64,000 nt of DNA from Symbiodinium natans. Lineage: Eukaryota; Sar; Dinophyceae; Suessiales; Symbiodiniaceae. The stretch lies in NCBI GenBank assembly GCA_905221605.1, contig CAJNDS010001890.1, positions 1,117,501 to 1,181,500 of the forward strand. The letters are read 5' to 3'. The notes under the pieces are model-generated. The model had not been told where the DNA came from. It saw only the letters and a list, made by a program, of their open reading frames with translations, and did not search any database. A program made the position numbers and the translations under genes. The stretch's first letter is position 1. Each line of letters starts with the position of its first letter. This document shows positions 24,401-32,009 of the stretch, piece by piece.

Positions 24401-25964
24401 TTCATGACTTTGCCTGGTAGCTTCTTGATTCTTGATCAGATCAGAGCTTCCTATCCAAGATATTTGGGGGTTTCCGAAAATAGGGGTACCCTTTGTGGGG
24501 CTCCCCTTTAAGGGGATTCTATTGGGGGTCTAAGAGGGGTACGCCTACTTTGTGAAATTTGGAAGCGCTGCACCGCAAACCGTAAACGGCAGCTAAAGGC
24601 TGCGACCAGTAAACTCCAAGACCGGGCGCGAAGCCTAAACCCTGAATCGCTAGGATGGATTAGGGTTGTACGGGACTAGGGTTTTGGGGTTTTAGGGGCC
24701 AGGCGTTGAAGGTGCAGTGGTTTCGGGGTTTGGTGTTTGGGATCTGGGGTTTGAGGGTTTAGGTGGTTCAGCGTTCCGGGTCATGGTTGTTGGAACTTGG
24801 GCTCTAACGGATTAGGGTTAAGCATGTCATGCGCATGGCAGAGCCAAGGCGCGCCCGAAGCTTCTGAAATCTTTACGCTTCTAAACCTGAATCCCTCTAA
24901 ACCTGCGTTGCAGCGAGGGTGCACATGCGCCGAAGGTTCCTCGACAGGGCCAGCTGCCCTAAACCCTAAACCCTAAACCCTAAACCCTAGGGTCCTCGGG
25001 ATCGGGTGTCTTGGGAACCTGGCGCCTCGCAGAACCAGATGCAGGCCATGGTCATGTTCTGGACCCAAGAGTAGCCAAGGAATAAGCAGGGTACCCTTCT
25101 TGGTTTTAAGGGGAGTATAAGGGAACCCCCAACCCGAAGACAAGGAAAAAAGGGCCTACTCCCGGTCCGAGTCTAGACCCAAGAGTAGCCTAGGAATAAA
25201 AGGGTCCCCTTTTCGGCCTACAAGGGCCTTAAACAATGGGAACCTAAACGCGAAAAAAATTAATCAGGGCCTGAGACACTTGCAAGTTTGAAGCGCGGGC
25301 TCATAGCTTCGCAAGCCCTTACACCTCCACGCCCAAACTCGTCCGACACATCCGAGACCCCGAAGCATTCCAATCCTGAAGTCCAAGAGGTCCCAAACCC
25401 TTCGTTGTCCAGTGTAAGCTGGGAGAAGCAAAGGTTAACCTTTGGGGATTTTATTGGGATTAGAATACCCCAAAATGCTTAAAGGTTACCTACTCTACTA
25501 CTAAGAACCTGTAAGAACCTCAAGCCCCCCCCCTCCCGCCACAAAAAAGAAATGCTGCCTCAACTTGCCATGAAACCCTAAAAGCCTTTAGTGAGTCCTC
25601 GCTACACCCCGGGGCTAGCACGAGAAAAGAATCTTCAACCCTGACAAGGAGAAAATTAATTTTCCAAAGTTGTAGAGACCCCGATGACAGGGAATGCATG
25701 TCGTTTTCCAAACCCTCAAACCCTCAAACCCCCAAACCCCCAAACCCCCAAACCCTCAATCCCTCAAAACTCTCAAGCCCTCAAAACCCTCAAAACCCTC
25801 AAAGCCCTCAAAACCCTCAAAACCCTCAAAACCCTCAAAACCCTCAAAACCCTCAAAACCCGCAAAACCCTCAAAACCCTCAAAACCCTAATCCGCCTCC
25901 AAGGCAGTTGTGGTTGTGGTCGGCAAACGGCCATTCCACCCCAGCTGCGCCTTCGGAAAGGATC
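268..25964 (-). CDS. NAT10: NAT10/Kre33/TmcA-type RNA cytidine acetyltransferase, split gene of at least 21 exons, 3' end off the window
   Basis: This family uses ATP and acetyl-CoA to make N4-acetylcytidine in 18S rRNA (eukaryotes, nucleolus) and tRNA. Seen here, leftwards on the minus strand, are short exons whose phases match at nearly every junction. They encode, in family order, [14 protein letters not shown], Walker [39 protein letters not shown], Walker [33 protein letters not shown]+[38 protein letters not shown] and FDWLGVSFG+LTAQLFRFW. The match to NAT10/TmcA is from memory of the family; no alignment was run. Introns use GC, GT or GA donors and mostly AG|G acceptors. The N-terminus and initiator Met were not located. 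A segment of about 100 residues between 23.86 and 18.08 kb is unresolved, and the C-terminal RNA-binding part lies beyond position 1. Exons are listed separately. The identity is firm; individual splice sites are inferred. Confidence 0.85.
1330..1385 (-). CDS. NAT10: NAT10 exon with LGVSFG
   Basis: The frame [19 protein letters not shown] ends TTC G|GC, and the next exon supplies GC TTG, giving VSFGLT. This is the (D/H)(Y/W)(L/I)GVS(Y/F)GLT signature. Repeat orientation is inverted relative to other exons. Confidence 0.85.
1408..1664. repeat. (GCCTAAA)n telomere-variant array
   Basis: The 7-mer AAGCCTA is repeated some 30 times, interrupted by CTAAACGC units. It is a one-base variant of CCCTAAA and lies on the acceptor side of the NAT10 VSFG exon. 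Confidence 0.9.
2664..2778 (-). CDS. NAT10: NAT10 exon with acetyl-CoA loop region
   Basis: The frame [19 protein letters not shown] continues [29 protein letters not shown] matches LRGRRVSRIAVHP of the family. The following R-G-Q-A-K loop replaces the usual Q-x-x-G-x-G, a weak acetyl-CoA motif. Third positions are almost all G/C. Acceptor and first coding bases are repeated three more times at about 2817-2997. The 3' end (TC|GAGAGG) is inferred from phase. Confidence 0.65.
4126..4189 (-). CDS. NAT10: NAT10 acetyltransferase exon
   Basis: The frame [20 protein letters not shown] starts after TGTGCAG and ends AAC G|GC, whose phase fits the next exon. It corresponds to the (P)xGxLIPW / RPRGHLLP segment, poorly conserved here apart from HLL. 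Confidence 0.55.
4236..4338. mobile_element. MITE-like palindrome, family A
   Basis: This roughly 100-bp element has imperfect terminal inverted repeats (TGGATGTTCTCCCT / ACATCTCA) and the core GGGATTATAGTACCCCCT. It shares the core with the copy at 5896. Confidence 0.6.
4646..4748 (-). CDS. NAT10: NAT10 acetyltransferase exon
   Basis: AG|G completes Arg. The frame reads [17 protein letters not shown], then [15 protein letters not shown]. It parallels LxDAPxxxLF...VIQVxLEGxIS. A GT donor (TCG|GTTGAG) ends in phase 0. The first bases of the exon are duplicated upstream at 4843-4867. Confidence 0.8.
5232..5335. mobile_element. MITE-like palindrome, family C
   Basis: TAGTAGCCCAGTACC and GGTACCACTGGGCTACTA are inverted ends. 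The interior pairs ACCCTTTTTGGGTT with ACCAAAAAAGGGAAC. Confidence 0.65.
5520..5572 (-). CDS. NAT10: NAT10 exon with HYRTSPND
   Basis: The frame [17 protein letters not shown] opens after CCCAG and ends ACC AG|GC. A/GHYxxSPxDL is a hallmark of NAT10/TmcA at the start of the acetyltransferase module. Confidence 0.85.
5896..5996. mobile_element. MITE-like palindrome, family A (best copy)
   Basis: The ends TTGGGATGTTCCCCCGT and ACGGGGGACATCCCAA are inverted repeats. Most of the element folds on itself around GGGATTATAGTACCCCCT. No coding capacity. Confidence 0.75.
6431..6500 (-). CDS. NAT10: NAT10 linker exon
   Basis: AG|G completes the Arg codon left by the previous exon. The frame continues [17 protein letters not shown] and then PAALGL, resembling the L(Y/R)xV(D/N)RD strand. 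The donor is probably GA (CTG|GAAGGG). Confidence 0.6.
6970..7086. repeat. (CCCTAAA)16 array with flanking 13-bp duplication
   Basis: A perfect array lies between two copies of TTTTGTTGCCAGA (6957-6969 and 7087-7099). Confidence 0.95.
7107..7153 (-). CDS. NAT10: NAT10 linker exon
   Basis: The frame [15 protein letters not shown] opens after ATGCAG and stops at an AG|GC donor in phase 2. It fits the variable loop after LLCLD. Its donor side is adjacent to a 16-unit CCCTAAA array flanked by a 13-bp duplication. Confidence 0.6.
7195..7275. repeat. (TTTAGGG)n array
   Basis: About eleven near-perfect units lie on the acceptor side of the exon at 7107-7153. Confidence 0.95.
7493..7786. repeat. 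Two CCCTAAA arrays
   Basis: Near-perfect CCCTAAA units at 7493-7564 and 7718-7786 are separated by unique sequence. Confidence 0.9.
8824..8937. repeat. (TTTAGGG)16 array
   Basis: A near-perfect array lies on the donor side of the RYKPGDP exon. Confidence 0.95.
8957..9025 (-). CDS. NAT10: NAT10 exon with RYKPGDP
   Basis: After AAACAG the frame reads [15 protein letters not shown], then DSLLFLDV. It is nearly identical in pattern to ESIRYAPGDAVEKWLNDLL of the family. The GT donor follows GACGTC. TTTAGGG arrays lie on both sides, an exception to the usual CCCTAAA-left order. Confidence 0.85.
9293..9405. mobile_element. MITE-like palindrome, family B
   Basis: Ends GAGGTTCATGGGTAG and CCCATGAACCTTCAAGTA are inverted repeats. 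The interior is rich in TATAAC/GTTATA. Confidence 0.6.
9749..9962. repeat. Pyrimidine-rich microsatellites
   Basis: Runs of (TC)n, (TTC)n, (CCCT)n and a 20-bp poly-C just upstream at 9717. The Ser/Leu/Pro-rich frames across it are artefacts. On the minus strand it forms a purine-rich intron start. Confidence 0.9.
9972..10061 (-). CDS. NAT10: NAT10 exon ending LSLQ
   Basis: The minus frame ends [11 protein letters not shown] and joins in phase to EAVRYKPGD, matching VSLQESIRYAPGD of NAT10. The donor is GA (CAG|GAGACG). The 5' boundary is probably AAG|CTGACG; a longer start at 10096 is possible. The plus strand carries a perfect-looking polypyrimidine tract and CTGCAG|G at the same edge, discussed as a finding. 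Confidence 0.62.
10396..10428 (-). CDS. NAT10: Short NAT10 exon (11 codons)
   Basis: The frame [11 protein letters not shown] lies between AAGGAAG and an AG|GC donor, phase 0 to phase 0. It sits in the variable linker after the GYEGTG motif, so support comes from phase and context only. Confidence 0.45.
10538..10650. mobile_element. MITE-like palindrome, family B
   Basis: GGAGGCTCATGGGTAGTT at one end and CCCATGAACCTCCAAGTA at the other. Confidence 0.6.
10907..11052. repeat. 9-bp telomere-like variant (CCCTGTAAA)n
   Basis: Units of CCCTGTAAA, a CCCTAAA with two extra bases, form the donor-side block of the GAEGTG exon. Confidence 0.9.
11083..11149 (-). CDS. NAT10: NAT10 exon with GAEGTG motif
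   Basis: The frame [16 protein letters not shown] corresponds to the family's (S/T)T(V/I)xGYEGTGR helicase motif III. The acceptor is CCAAG|G and the GC donor (ACG|GCCAAT) ends in phase 0. Confidence 0.75.
11530..11625. mobile_element. MITE-like palindrome, family A
   Basis: Ends TTGGGGTGTTCC and GGGGAACATCCCAA, with core AGTCCTTGAT...GGGATCATAGTACCCC. It lies in a NAT10 intron. Confidence 0.65.
12538..12777. mobile_element. Two MITE-like palindromes, family B
   Basis: Copies at 12538-12624 and 12683-12777 each begin with ACTTG(A/G)AGG(T/C)TCATGGG and end with its complement. They sit 60 bp apart. Confidence 0.6.
12874..12968 (-). CDS. NAT10: NAT10 exon with Walker B
   Basis: The exon reads [10 protein letters not shown], then [24 protein letters not shown] is the Walker B strand. 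The family usually has VDEAAAIP, so Met and Ser replace two alanines. A GT donor (CT|GTAGGG) leaves two bases that fit the next exon's leading G. Confidence 0.8.
13490..13589. mobile_element. MITE-like palindrome, family A
   Basis: Ends TGGGATGTTCCCCC and GGGGAACATCCA with the shared core AATAGGGATTGTA. It lies in a NAT10 intron. Confidence 0.65.
14056..14466. mobile_element. Two MITE-like palindromes, family B
   Basis: Copies at 14056-14177 and 14345-14466 have GGTTCA(C/T)GGGTAGTTA starts and CCATGAACCT ends. A partial copy lies between them. Confidence 0.6.
15118..15207 (-). CDS. NAT10: NAT10 helicase exon 4
   Basis: After GAACAG the frame reads [20 protein letters not shown] and then [19 protein letters not shown] resembles the I(R/Q)(Y/F)(I/L)xP strand just before Walker B. 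The donor is GC (GGA|GCAGGG), and the exon is phase 0 at both ends. Confidence 0.62.
15735..15843. mobile_element. MITE-like palindrome, family B (degraded)
   Basis: TTTGGAGGTTCAGGGCTAG at one end and CCACGCGCCTCCAAGTA at the other, with the usual TACTTA...CTAC interior. Confidence 0.5.
15955..16002 (-). CDS. NAT10: NAT10 helicase exon 3
   Basis: An acceptor GTTCAG opens [16 protein letters not shown], corresponding to the LFEF helix after the TSPSP strand. The donor is AG|GC and both ends are in phase 0. A C-rich run follows in the intron. Confidence 0.6.
16820..16893 (-). CDS. NAT10: NAT10 helicase exon 2
   Basis: This exon continues Walker A after GCTGCAG|GG. It reads [19 protein letters not shown] and then ALASAR, matching the AIAGA...NIFVTSPS strand of NAT10. 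The 3' end is probably a GA donor (CGG|GACTG). CCCTAAA and TTTAGGG flank it in the usual order. Confidence 0.75.
17525..17645 (-). CDS. NAT10: NAT10 exon with Walker A
   Basis: The frame starts at CTCTAG|GAG, reads [11 protein letters not shown] at its 5' end and finishes [17 protein letters not shown] before an AG|GC donor (phase 1). G-x4-GKS is the ATP-binding Walker A loop. The family version is usually (T)A(D/A)RGRGKSAALG. The phase matches the next exon exactly. Confidence 0.85.
18017..18076 (-). CDS. NAT10: NAT10 exon before the helicase
   Basis: An acceptor CCCGCAG opens a frame reading [20 protein letters not shown]. This is an amphipathic helix of the kind preceding the helicase in this family. 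A GT donor ends it in phase 0. CCCTAAA lies on its left and TTTAGGG on its right. Confidence 0.6.
18868..19060. repeat. Inverted array of 24-bp units (large hairpin)
   Basis: Four units of AAATTAGCGGGCAAGGTC type are followed, after a 25-bp spacer, by three or four in inverted orientation (GACCTTGGCCGCTAATTT). The two arms can fold into a long stem. Confidence 0.7.
20929..21020. mobile_element. Partial family B element
   Basis: The left end TTGGTGGTTCATGGGTAG and interior GGGTAACTATAATTATAC are present. The right end is missing. Confidence 0.45.
21650..21735 (-). other. GC-rich island, possible NAT10 exon
   Basis: An AG acceptor inside the island (GTGCAG|GC) opens minus-strand frames such as [12 protein letters not shown] or [13 protein letters not shown] before an AG|GCACC donor. 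TTTAGGG lies on the right. It falls in the unresolved stretch of the NAT10 gene, but neither reading can be assigned with confidence. Confidence 0.25.
22913..22965 (-). other. GC-rich island, possible NAT10 exon
   Basis: This 50-bp island lies next to a CCCTAAA array, where the gene is missing about 100 residues. Minus-strand frames include [10 protein letters not shown] and [12 protein letters not shown]. None is convincing enough to place. Confidence 0.2.
23856..23952 (-). CDS. NAT10: NAT10 exon (ETVQGGG)
   Basis: The frame opens after CTGTAG|G and reads [16 protein letters not shown], then [11 protein letters not shown]. It parallels the NAT10 N-terminal segment that ends ETVEGGGL. Third codon positions are strongly G/C. 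The likely donor is GT after GGACTC, which ends the exon in phase 0. Confidence 0.72.
24903..24953 (-). CDS. NAT10: Candidate NAT10 exon (GTFG.C segment)
   Basis: The minus-strand reading [14 protein letters not shown] ends with two bases before a GT donor (AG|GTTTAG). Those two bases join the single leading G of the next exon. The family motif GNTFGMC sits at the same distance before the EGGG motif. The exon has CCCTAAA repeats on its right side. Confidence 0.5.
25712..25890. repeat. 9-bp telomere-like variant (CCCTCAAAA)n
   Basis: Regular CCCTCAAAA units translate as KPS or NPQ repeats in three frames. Those frames are repeat artefacts. Confidence 0.9.
25897..25964 (-). CDS. NAT10: Candidate NAT10 exon (DPF segment)
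   Basis: This GC-rich island is flanked by a CCCTCAAAA array on the left and TTTAGGG on the right. On the minus strand an AG acceptor opens a frame beginning Asp-Pro-Phe, and an AG|GC donor ends it in phase 2, which fits the next exon. NAT10 proteins have DPF about 25 residues before GNTFG, and the spacing here is similar. A plus-strand frame with its own AG|GC donor ([12 protein letters not shown]...) is a rival reading, so confidence is moderate. Confidence 0.42.
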
Positions 25965-26149
25965 CTGGCAGTGCAGGCTCAGGGCTAAGAAAGCCTACAG
26001 CTTCCGACTCGGGTTTAGGGTTTAGGGTTTAGGGTATAGGGTTAGGGTTTGAGAGGGGACTGAGGACTGTTGTGAGGCGGAGTTTTTTTGAATGTGATGC
26101 AGTGTTTTGGATGAAGTTGATTTTGTTGCGAGTTCAAAGCAGATGTACG

Positions 26150-27690
26150 AGGGTTTAGGGTTATAGCGCCGACGGTATAAATGCCCTGACCTTAGGTGCA
26201 TCAGGTTTAGACATTAAAACCTTTAAGCCTTATAAGGCTTTTAAAGGTTGAATTAAATCCAGGTTTGGACATTCAACCTAGGTTAAACCTTAAACCCTAT
26301 AGTGCAGCCCTATAGGGTTTAAACCCTATAAGAGGCTAAAGGTTTAGAGCTTAAGGTTTAGGGCATTGCAAAAACGTAACCCTAGACCCTCAGGGATTTA
26401 ATCACTTTACTGTTTTCCTTAAGCCTGAAAGCATATAGTGTTTGGGTTTAGGGTTATAACGCTAAACTCTATAGGATAAGAACCTTATAACCCTATATGG
26501 GGTTGTATAAAAACCCCGAGTTAAATCTATTCATCCGTCCCAGGGTTATCGTTTCATTTTCTTGATTATCGTTTTACAGAGTTTGCTGGAAGAACCAACA
26601 ATTTGGAACCGATGTTCCCGTGAGCGGGCTGGGTTTTGATTGATTTGTTGTACAAGCTTAGTACTGAAACCGGCTAGGTTTCCGTTGATTTGTAGTGCAA
26701 GCTGAGCAGGCTGGGTTTTCAGTGTTTTCATGTATTTGTAGTACAAGCTTATCACTGGAATAGCGCCTGCCCGCCCTGTTACTACAAAGTTATCGGTTCA
26801 TTTTCTTGATTATCGTTTTACGAGTCAGAAGCACTGCCCCAAACGCTTCGGGCAATTCCTTTCAAAATCGACTGCGCGGGGTTTTGATACAACCCCATAT
26901 TATAGGCCTTGAGACTTAAACCCTCCTGTTTACCTTAAGCTTTACAGCAGATAGAGTTTAGGGTTATAACGCTGAAGGTATAAATGCCCACACCTTAGGT
27001 ACATCAGGTTTAGGCATGAAAACATTTAAGCCCTATAAGGTTTTTAAAGGTTTGACCCTATAGGATTTAAACCCTGTAAGAGGTTCAAGGTTTAGAGTTT
27101 AAGGTTTAGGGCATTGCAAAAACGTAACCTTAGACCCTCAGGGATTTAATCATTTTACTGTTTTCCTTAAGCCTTAATTAAAGCATATAGGCTTTAGGGT
27201 TATAACGCTAAACTCTATAGGATTAGAACCTTATAACCTTATATTATAGGCCTTGAGGCTTAAATCCTACTGTTTTCCTTAAGCCTTACAGCATAAAGGG
27301 TTTAGGGTTCTAATGCTGAATGTATAAATGCCCAGACCTTAAATACATCAGGTTTAGGCATTAAAGCCTTTAAGCCCTATAAGGTTTTCAGAGGTTTAAG
27401 GCATGGGGATTTAAATTTAAGTTTGGGCATTCAAACTAAGTTAAGCCTTAAACCCTATAGGGCCCCTTTCGGGTCAGGGTTTATCTACCCTACCGGGTTA
27501 GCCCTTTAGGGTTTAAACCCTATAAGAGGTTAAAGGTTTAGAGTTTAAGGTTAGGGCATTGCAAAAACGTAACCCTAGACCCTCAGTGATTTAACCACTT
27601 TACTGTTTTCCTTAAGCCTTAAAGCATATAGGGTTTAGGGTCATAACGCTAAACTCTATAGGATTTTTAACCTTATAACCCTACATTATT
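26150..27690. repeat. Degenerate long tandem repeat
   Basis: Segments beginning GGGTTATAACGCTGAAGG and running through CATCAGGTTTAGGCATTAAA, then GGCATTGCAAAAACGTAAC, recur near 26155, 26945 and 27295. A, T and CCCTATA-rich composition sets the region apart. It has no plausible gene. Confidence 0.6.
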
Positions 27691-28822
27691 AGCACCCACA
27701 TCATCAAGACATGTCCTGTAGGCCCCGGGGACGCGAGAATACTATGAGCAGATATCCTTTTACTCGCACATGTGACATCGCAACCTTCAGATATAGCGCT
27801 GGAACCAAGGTGAGATTGGATATCGTTTTGTGAAGCAGTTGTGGCTGTGACATCCATGTTTCGAAACAGGGGCTGTGTTTCGAAACAAAGGCTGTGTTTC
27901 GAAACAGGGAACTTCCGAATAACAGGTCTGGAAATACGTGAAAGCAAACCAACTGTGGCACAGCTACGGCTGTTACGCTTGAGGGGGGGGGAGGGTGGGA
28001 CTCCTGCCAAGATGGGCCAACTTCCAAGGACCCCCCCCCCCCCCCCCCCCCCCCCAAATCATGTATGCCAAACATCATGGTCAAGACTCCCACTTACGAA
28101 TGGACTGTTGTGAGGCCATAAGTTTAAAGTTGTAAGCGTTTACTAACCCCTAAACCTTATTAAATGACTGAAAACTACCCAACAACTCCGCCTCACAACA
28201 GTCCTTTCTGTAGGGTTTAGGGTTTAGGGTTTACGGTTTAGAGTTTAAGTTTTAGAGTTTGGAGTTCAGGGTTTTAGGGCTTATCGGTACAGTAACCCTA
28301 TTCCGATTCACCTTGAGCTTAGCAGGAATTACCCCCCCCCCCCTGGCAGTCGTAGGTAGAACCCATAAAGCAGGTGCATGCAGGGTCCTAGTATTTATAC
28401 ACGTCGATGTGAGGAAGTTTCGATCCCGAATGAGCTGTTGAACCGAGCTGTCCCACCCAGGGAAACACTTCGAGCGACATTTCGGAGGAGTTGGATACAC
28501 TTTAAGGGAAGGATGTTGAAGTACATAAATGAGTGCTGTGAAAAAGGCCGTGCTGCGAAATCGTCCCTGTCGGACCGAATCTCCATCCGAAACAACCAAA
28601 ATCACAAAGTTCTCTGAAACTTCAAGCCCTGAATGACATGAACGCTTTAATCAAAAAGCAGGTCAACAGCATTTCTCCAGAAAATTCCGGGAGCCTCCTT
28701 CAACGACTCTGGGCTTGAAGGTCCACACTTTAGGAGTAGTGGAGATAGGGGAGTCTAAGCCCTAAACCCTAAACCCTAAACCCTAAACCCTAAACCCTAA
28801 ACCCTGGATTTGGTGGGCAGGA

Positions 28823-28953
28823 TACTTGGAGGTTCACGGGTAGATATAAGTGGGGATAGAAGCAAGGTAACTATAGTTGACAAGTAGAACTGGGTATAAC
28901 CGTAGTTCGGGTGCTTATATCCTCACTTGTAACAACGTCTGAACCTTCAAGCA
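28823..28953. mobile_element. MITE-like palindrome, family B
   Basis: TACTTGGAGGTTCACGGGTA at the left end and GAACCTTCAAG at the right. Confidence 0.55.
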
Positions 28954-28976
28954 CACTATCATTTTCTAAAAGGACC

Positions 28977-29131
28977 CTAAACCGTATAAACCCTAAACCC
29001 TATAAACCCTATAAACCCTATAAACCCTATAAACCCTATAAACCCTATAAACCCTATAAACCCTATAAACCCTATAAACCCTATAAACCCTATAAACCCT
29101 ATAAACCCTATAAACCCTATAAACCCTATAA
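28977..29131. repeat. 9-bp telomere-like variant (CCCTATAAA)n
   Basis: About sixteen near-perfect units of CCCTATAAA. The tyrosine/lysine/proline frame across it is not a gene. Confidence 0.95.
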
Positions 29132-29374
29132 GCCCTAAACCCTAGTCCCTAAACCCTAAACTCTAAACCGATATGGGTGGTGTTTCACAGAGGTTGCGGG
29201 CGCAGGATTCCGGATGTGGGGGGGGGGGGGGGGGGGTCGAAGACACAGCCCAGGCGCCCTCCCTTGTGGCTGCACACCAACGTCGCTAGGCCGCCAGCTG
29301 CCATCTCTGAGACCTGCAAGATCATCTTCCCAAAGGTCTAGGGTTTAGGGTTTAAGGTTTAGGGTTTAAGGCTA

Positions 29375-29561
29375 CAGGAGGTTCATGGGTAGTTAGTTAT
29401 AAGTGGGGTTCTCAGTAGGGCAACTGTAGCCATACATGACTGGTTTTGACCTTGTTAAGGGTACTGACCATCCTACTTACAACTTACCCATGGACCTTCA
29501 AAATGAGGCCTTCATGAACCGGTACTGATAACTCTACTTCCAACTGCCCATGAACCTTCAA
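29375..29561. mobile_element. Family B element with an extra right half
   Basis: One copy runs from GAGGTTCATGGGTAGTTA to CCATGGACCTTCA (29501). A second right half ends CCCATGAACCTTCAAG near 29561. Confidence 0.5.
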
Positions 29562-29579
29562 GCAGAAGCAGCTGCCCGC

Positions 29580-29651
29580 CTGCGCACAAAGCCGCGGTCG
29601 CGCAGGCCCCTCGCAGCCCAGAACTGCAAGCAGGCAGCGGTGGTGCCGCAC
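29580..29651 (-). CDS. Orphan candidate exon, minus strand
   Basis: Between CTGAG|G and an AG|GC donor the minus frame reads CGTTAACLQFWAARGLRDRG with about 90% G/C at third positions. A second frame (LYPAEVRHHRC...) is also open. Function not recognised. It could be a 5' exon of the NAT10 gene, but no family motif is present. Confidence 0.35.
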
Positions 29652-30494
29652 CTCAGCGGGGTACAGGGACAGCTCGAGGGTTTAAGGTTTAGGATTGAGG
29701 GTTTAGGGTTTAGAGTTTAGGGTTTAGGGTTAAGGGGTTAGGGGATATGAGTTTAGGGTTTAGGGTTTAGGGCAGGGGGGCTGCCAACCCCTCGCCCAGC
29801 CTCAGCGTAACTTCGGAGCTCCGCCAAACTGTTGGCGTCCTGATATTTATTCGGAGAGGTGGGGGGCTGAAGGCTCCGTGAAATGCCTGGGTTTCGAAGA
29901 CTGTTTTTTTTCTGGGTAAAGACCTTTCATGGGTACGGGTCACAAGGACTGGAAGTTTCCATGCGCTCCTGATGAAATGCAGCTGCCCCCACATGTATGA
30001 CGCCTATTCAGTGTGCCCCCACCTTGAATCGCAACCCGTCAGAGATCAAGGCAGTACGTCCGACTCGAAACCAAGGATCCGCCAAATCCATTCCCTAGCC
30101 TACCAAGCCTAAGCTCTCAAAAGACCTTCGACAGCACTCCAAAAACCCTCCAACATCCTCCTACCTAGACCCCCCAAAGCCGACCTATATCTGAAACAAT
30201 AGCCGAATAAAAACATGTTGCCCGTTTTTGCATTACTTGGCCTGATTGGAGCCGTTAACAGCGAGTCAAGAGCCCTGCTAAGGCAAGTCGTTGAGCTTTG
30301 GGGCCTTAAATCGTATTCCTAATCCTAAGCCCTAAACCCTAAACCCTAAACCCTAAACCCCAAACCCTAATTAAACTCTGAACCCTAGGAGTTTCTTGGG
30401 CTTCCTTGTCCTTCAAGCCCAAGCATCCCTCAACCGAACCAAAAAGCAGCTGAAGTTTTTTTGGGGGGGGATTTCGTCCAAAGCCATGGTCAGC

Positions 30495-30873
30495 CAACCC
30501 TAACCCTAAACCCTAAACCCTAAACCCTAAACCCTAAACCCTAAACCCTAAACCCTTATCCCTAAACCCTAAACCCTAAACCCTAAACCCTAAACCCTAA
30601 ACCCTAAACCCTAAACCCTAAACCCTAAGCCAAGGAGCCGGTGGCGCATCTTTGGCAGCCATCGCCGGTCCGCGGCACGAGACGCAGGGGCTTCGTGCTT
30701 GGGCACCCGGAGGTCCCCTTTGAGGGCCCTCCTTAAGTTTAGTTTGGGGTTTAGGGTTTAGGGTTTAGGGTTTAGGGTTTAGGGTTTAGGGTTTAGGGTT
30801 TAGGGTTTAGGGTTTAGGGTTTAGGGTTTAGGGTTTAGGGTTTCGGGTTTAGGGTTTAGGGTTTAGGGTTTAA
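30495..30873. repeat. CCCTAAA array, GC-rich island, TTTAGGG array
   Basis: CCCTAAA (30495-30628) and TTTAGGG (30747-30873) face each other across a roughly 110-bp island, the exon-flanking arrangement seen elsewhere. Confidence 0.9.
30630..30732 (-). CDS. Orphan candidate exon
   Basis: This island lies between a CCCTAAA and a TTTAGGG array. The minus frame reads RALKGDLRVPKHEAPASRAA. A plus frame (RRRGFVLGHPEVPFEGPP) is equally open, so the strand is uncertain. Confidence 0.35.
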
Positions 30874-31077
30874 GGTTCAGATGTACTTAGAGATGACCCT
30901 TCATGAACGACGTGAGCTTGCCCTACTTACCGCAACCACCCCGAAGCCTCGCCTAAGACAATCTGATGCCCACTGAGCCATCGACCTGTCAGTCCTACAC
31001 TGCGCTCTTGACCTGTCTCACCGGGCTTAGGGTTTAGGGTTTAGGGTTTAGGGTTTAGGGCAAGTTTAGGGTTTAGG

Positions 31078-31160
31078 GATGCCAACTGCCACAAAGGCTT
31101 GAGGGGCTTCTTCAGCCCTCCTGACGGCGGGCTGAAAGGCACGGCTCCTTTGGTTTAAGC
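31078..31160 (-). other. Weak exon-like island
   Basis: TTTAGGG repeats lie on both sides. The minus frame RRAEEAPQAFVAVGI follows an AG|G site. No identity. Confidence 0.2.
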
Positions 31161-32009
31161 TTTTGGGGTTTAGGAGGGGCCAAGGTTCATTTGGGGCTTT
31201 ACGAAATAAGGAACCCAAAACACAAATGCATATATACATCCGCAAATAATAGGATTCTCTTTTTTTAACAAGGACCCCATTAAGGTACCCGTAATTTCGG
31301 AAACCTCCATTTCGGGAGAAGCTTTGAATGTCTGGTAATTATAGGGGCTGCGGGTTGAAGGATCTTCAGGGCTGTTTGGGTACTCAGGGCTTTATGAGCT
31401 CAGGGGTGTGTTGGGCTGCTTCTCAAGGTCACGTGGGTCGACTTTGCAGGATTTAAGGGAAAGCAGGGTCGAGCATCCCGCGTCTCAACCCTAAACCCTG
31501 AAGCCTATCCTCCCACTTTAAAGACCCCAAAGCCGAAAGGCTTGCTTCTTTGTGAACTCGGGCAGCCCAAGACCCTCAATCAAGGAATGTACCTGATCTG
31601 ATGGTACGCCCCCCGCTTGTTCAGGGGTACGATTATTGGTTCCCTTGTGAAAAAATCTTGCCCCTAGTGTAGGAACGTGAGATGTACCCCTACGTGTAGA
31701 AAATTTTCCCGTTAGTCTAGAAAATTGTACGGCGACGTGAGTCTGTTGTGATAGGAGGGGTGTATAAGGGGCGGTTGGGGATGACATTCCCCATCCGACA
31801 TTAGAGAGTCCCATGTCCACAGGGTTATCCAACAGAGGGTCGCCTGAGGTACATTCGTGCAGGCCGGAGAAAGCATAACTAGGATGGCCCTTAAGACCCT
31901 CTGACAAACATTGACAAATGTTCCTGAATGTGATTCTCTTAAACCCAGCAAGGGAAAATTTTCCCCCTTTCCCAAGGGCCTCCCTAGAGAATCCTTAAAC
32001 CTGAAAGTC

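Larger units (their letters stand above)
25965..29579. other. Region without recognised gene
   Basis: This stretch holds the tandem repeat at 26150-27690, a small TTCGAAACA repeat (27858-27910), poly-G and poly-C runs at 27985 and 28030, the CCCTATAAA array and a family B element. No exon could be assigned. The upstream exons of the NAT10 gene may lie here or further right. Confidence 0.5.

Noticed and set aside
25684-26025. Lys/Pro/Ser-repeat protein frames
   Set aside because: They translate a CCCTCAAAA array; only the island at 25897-25964 is kept as a candidate exon.
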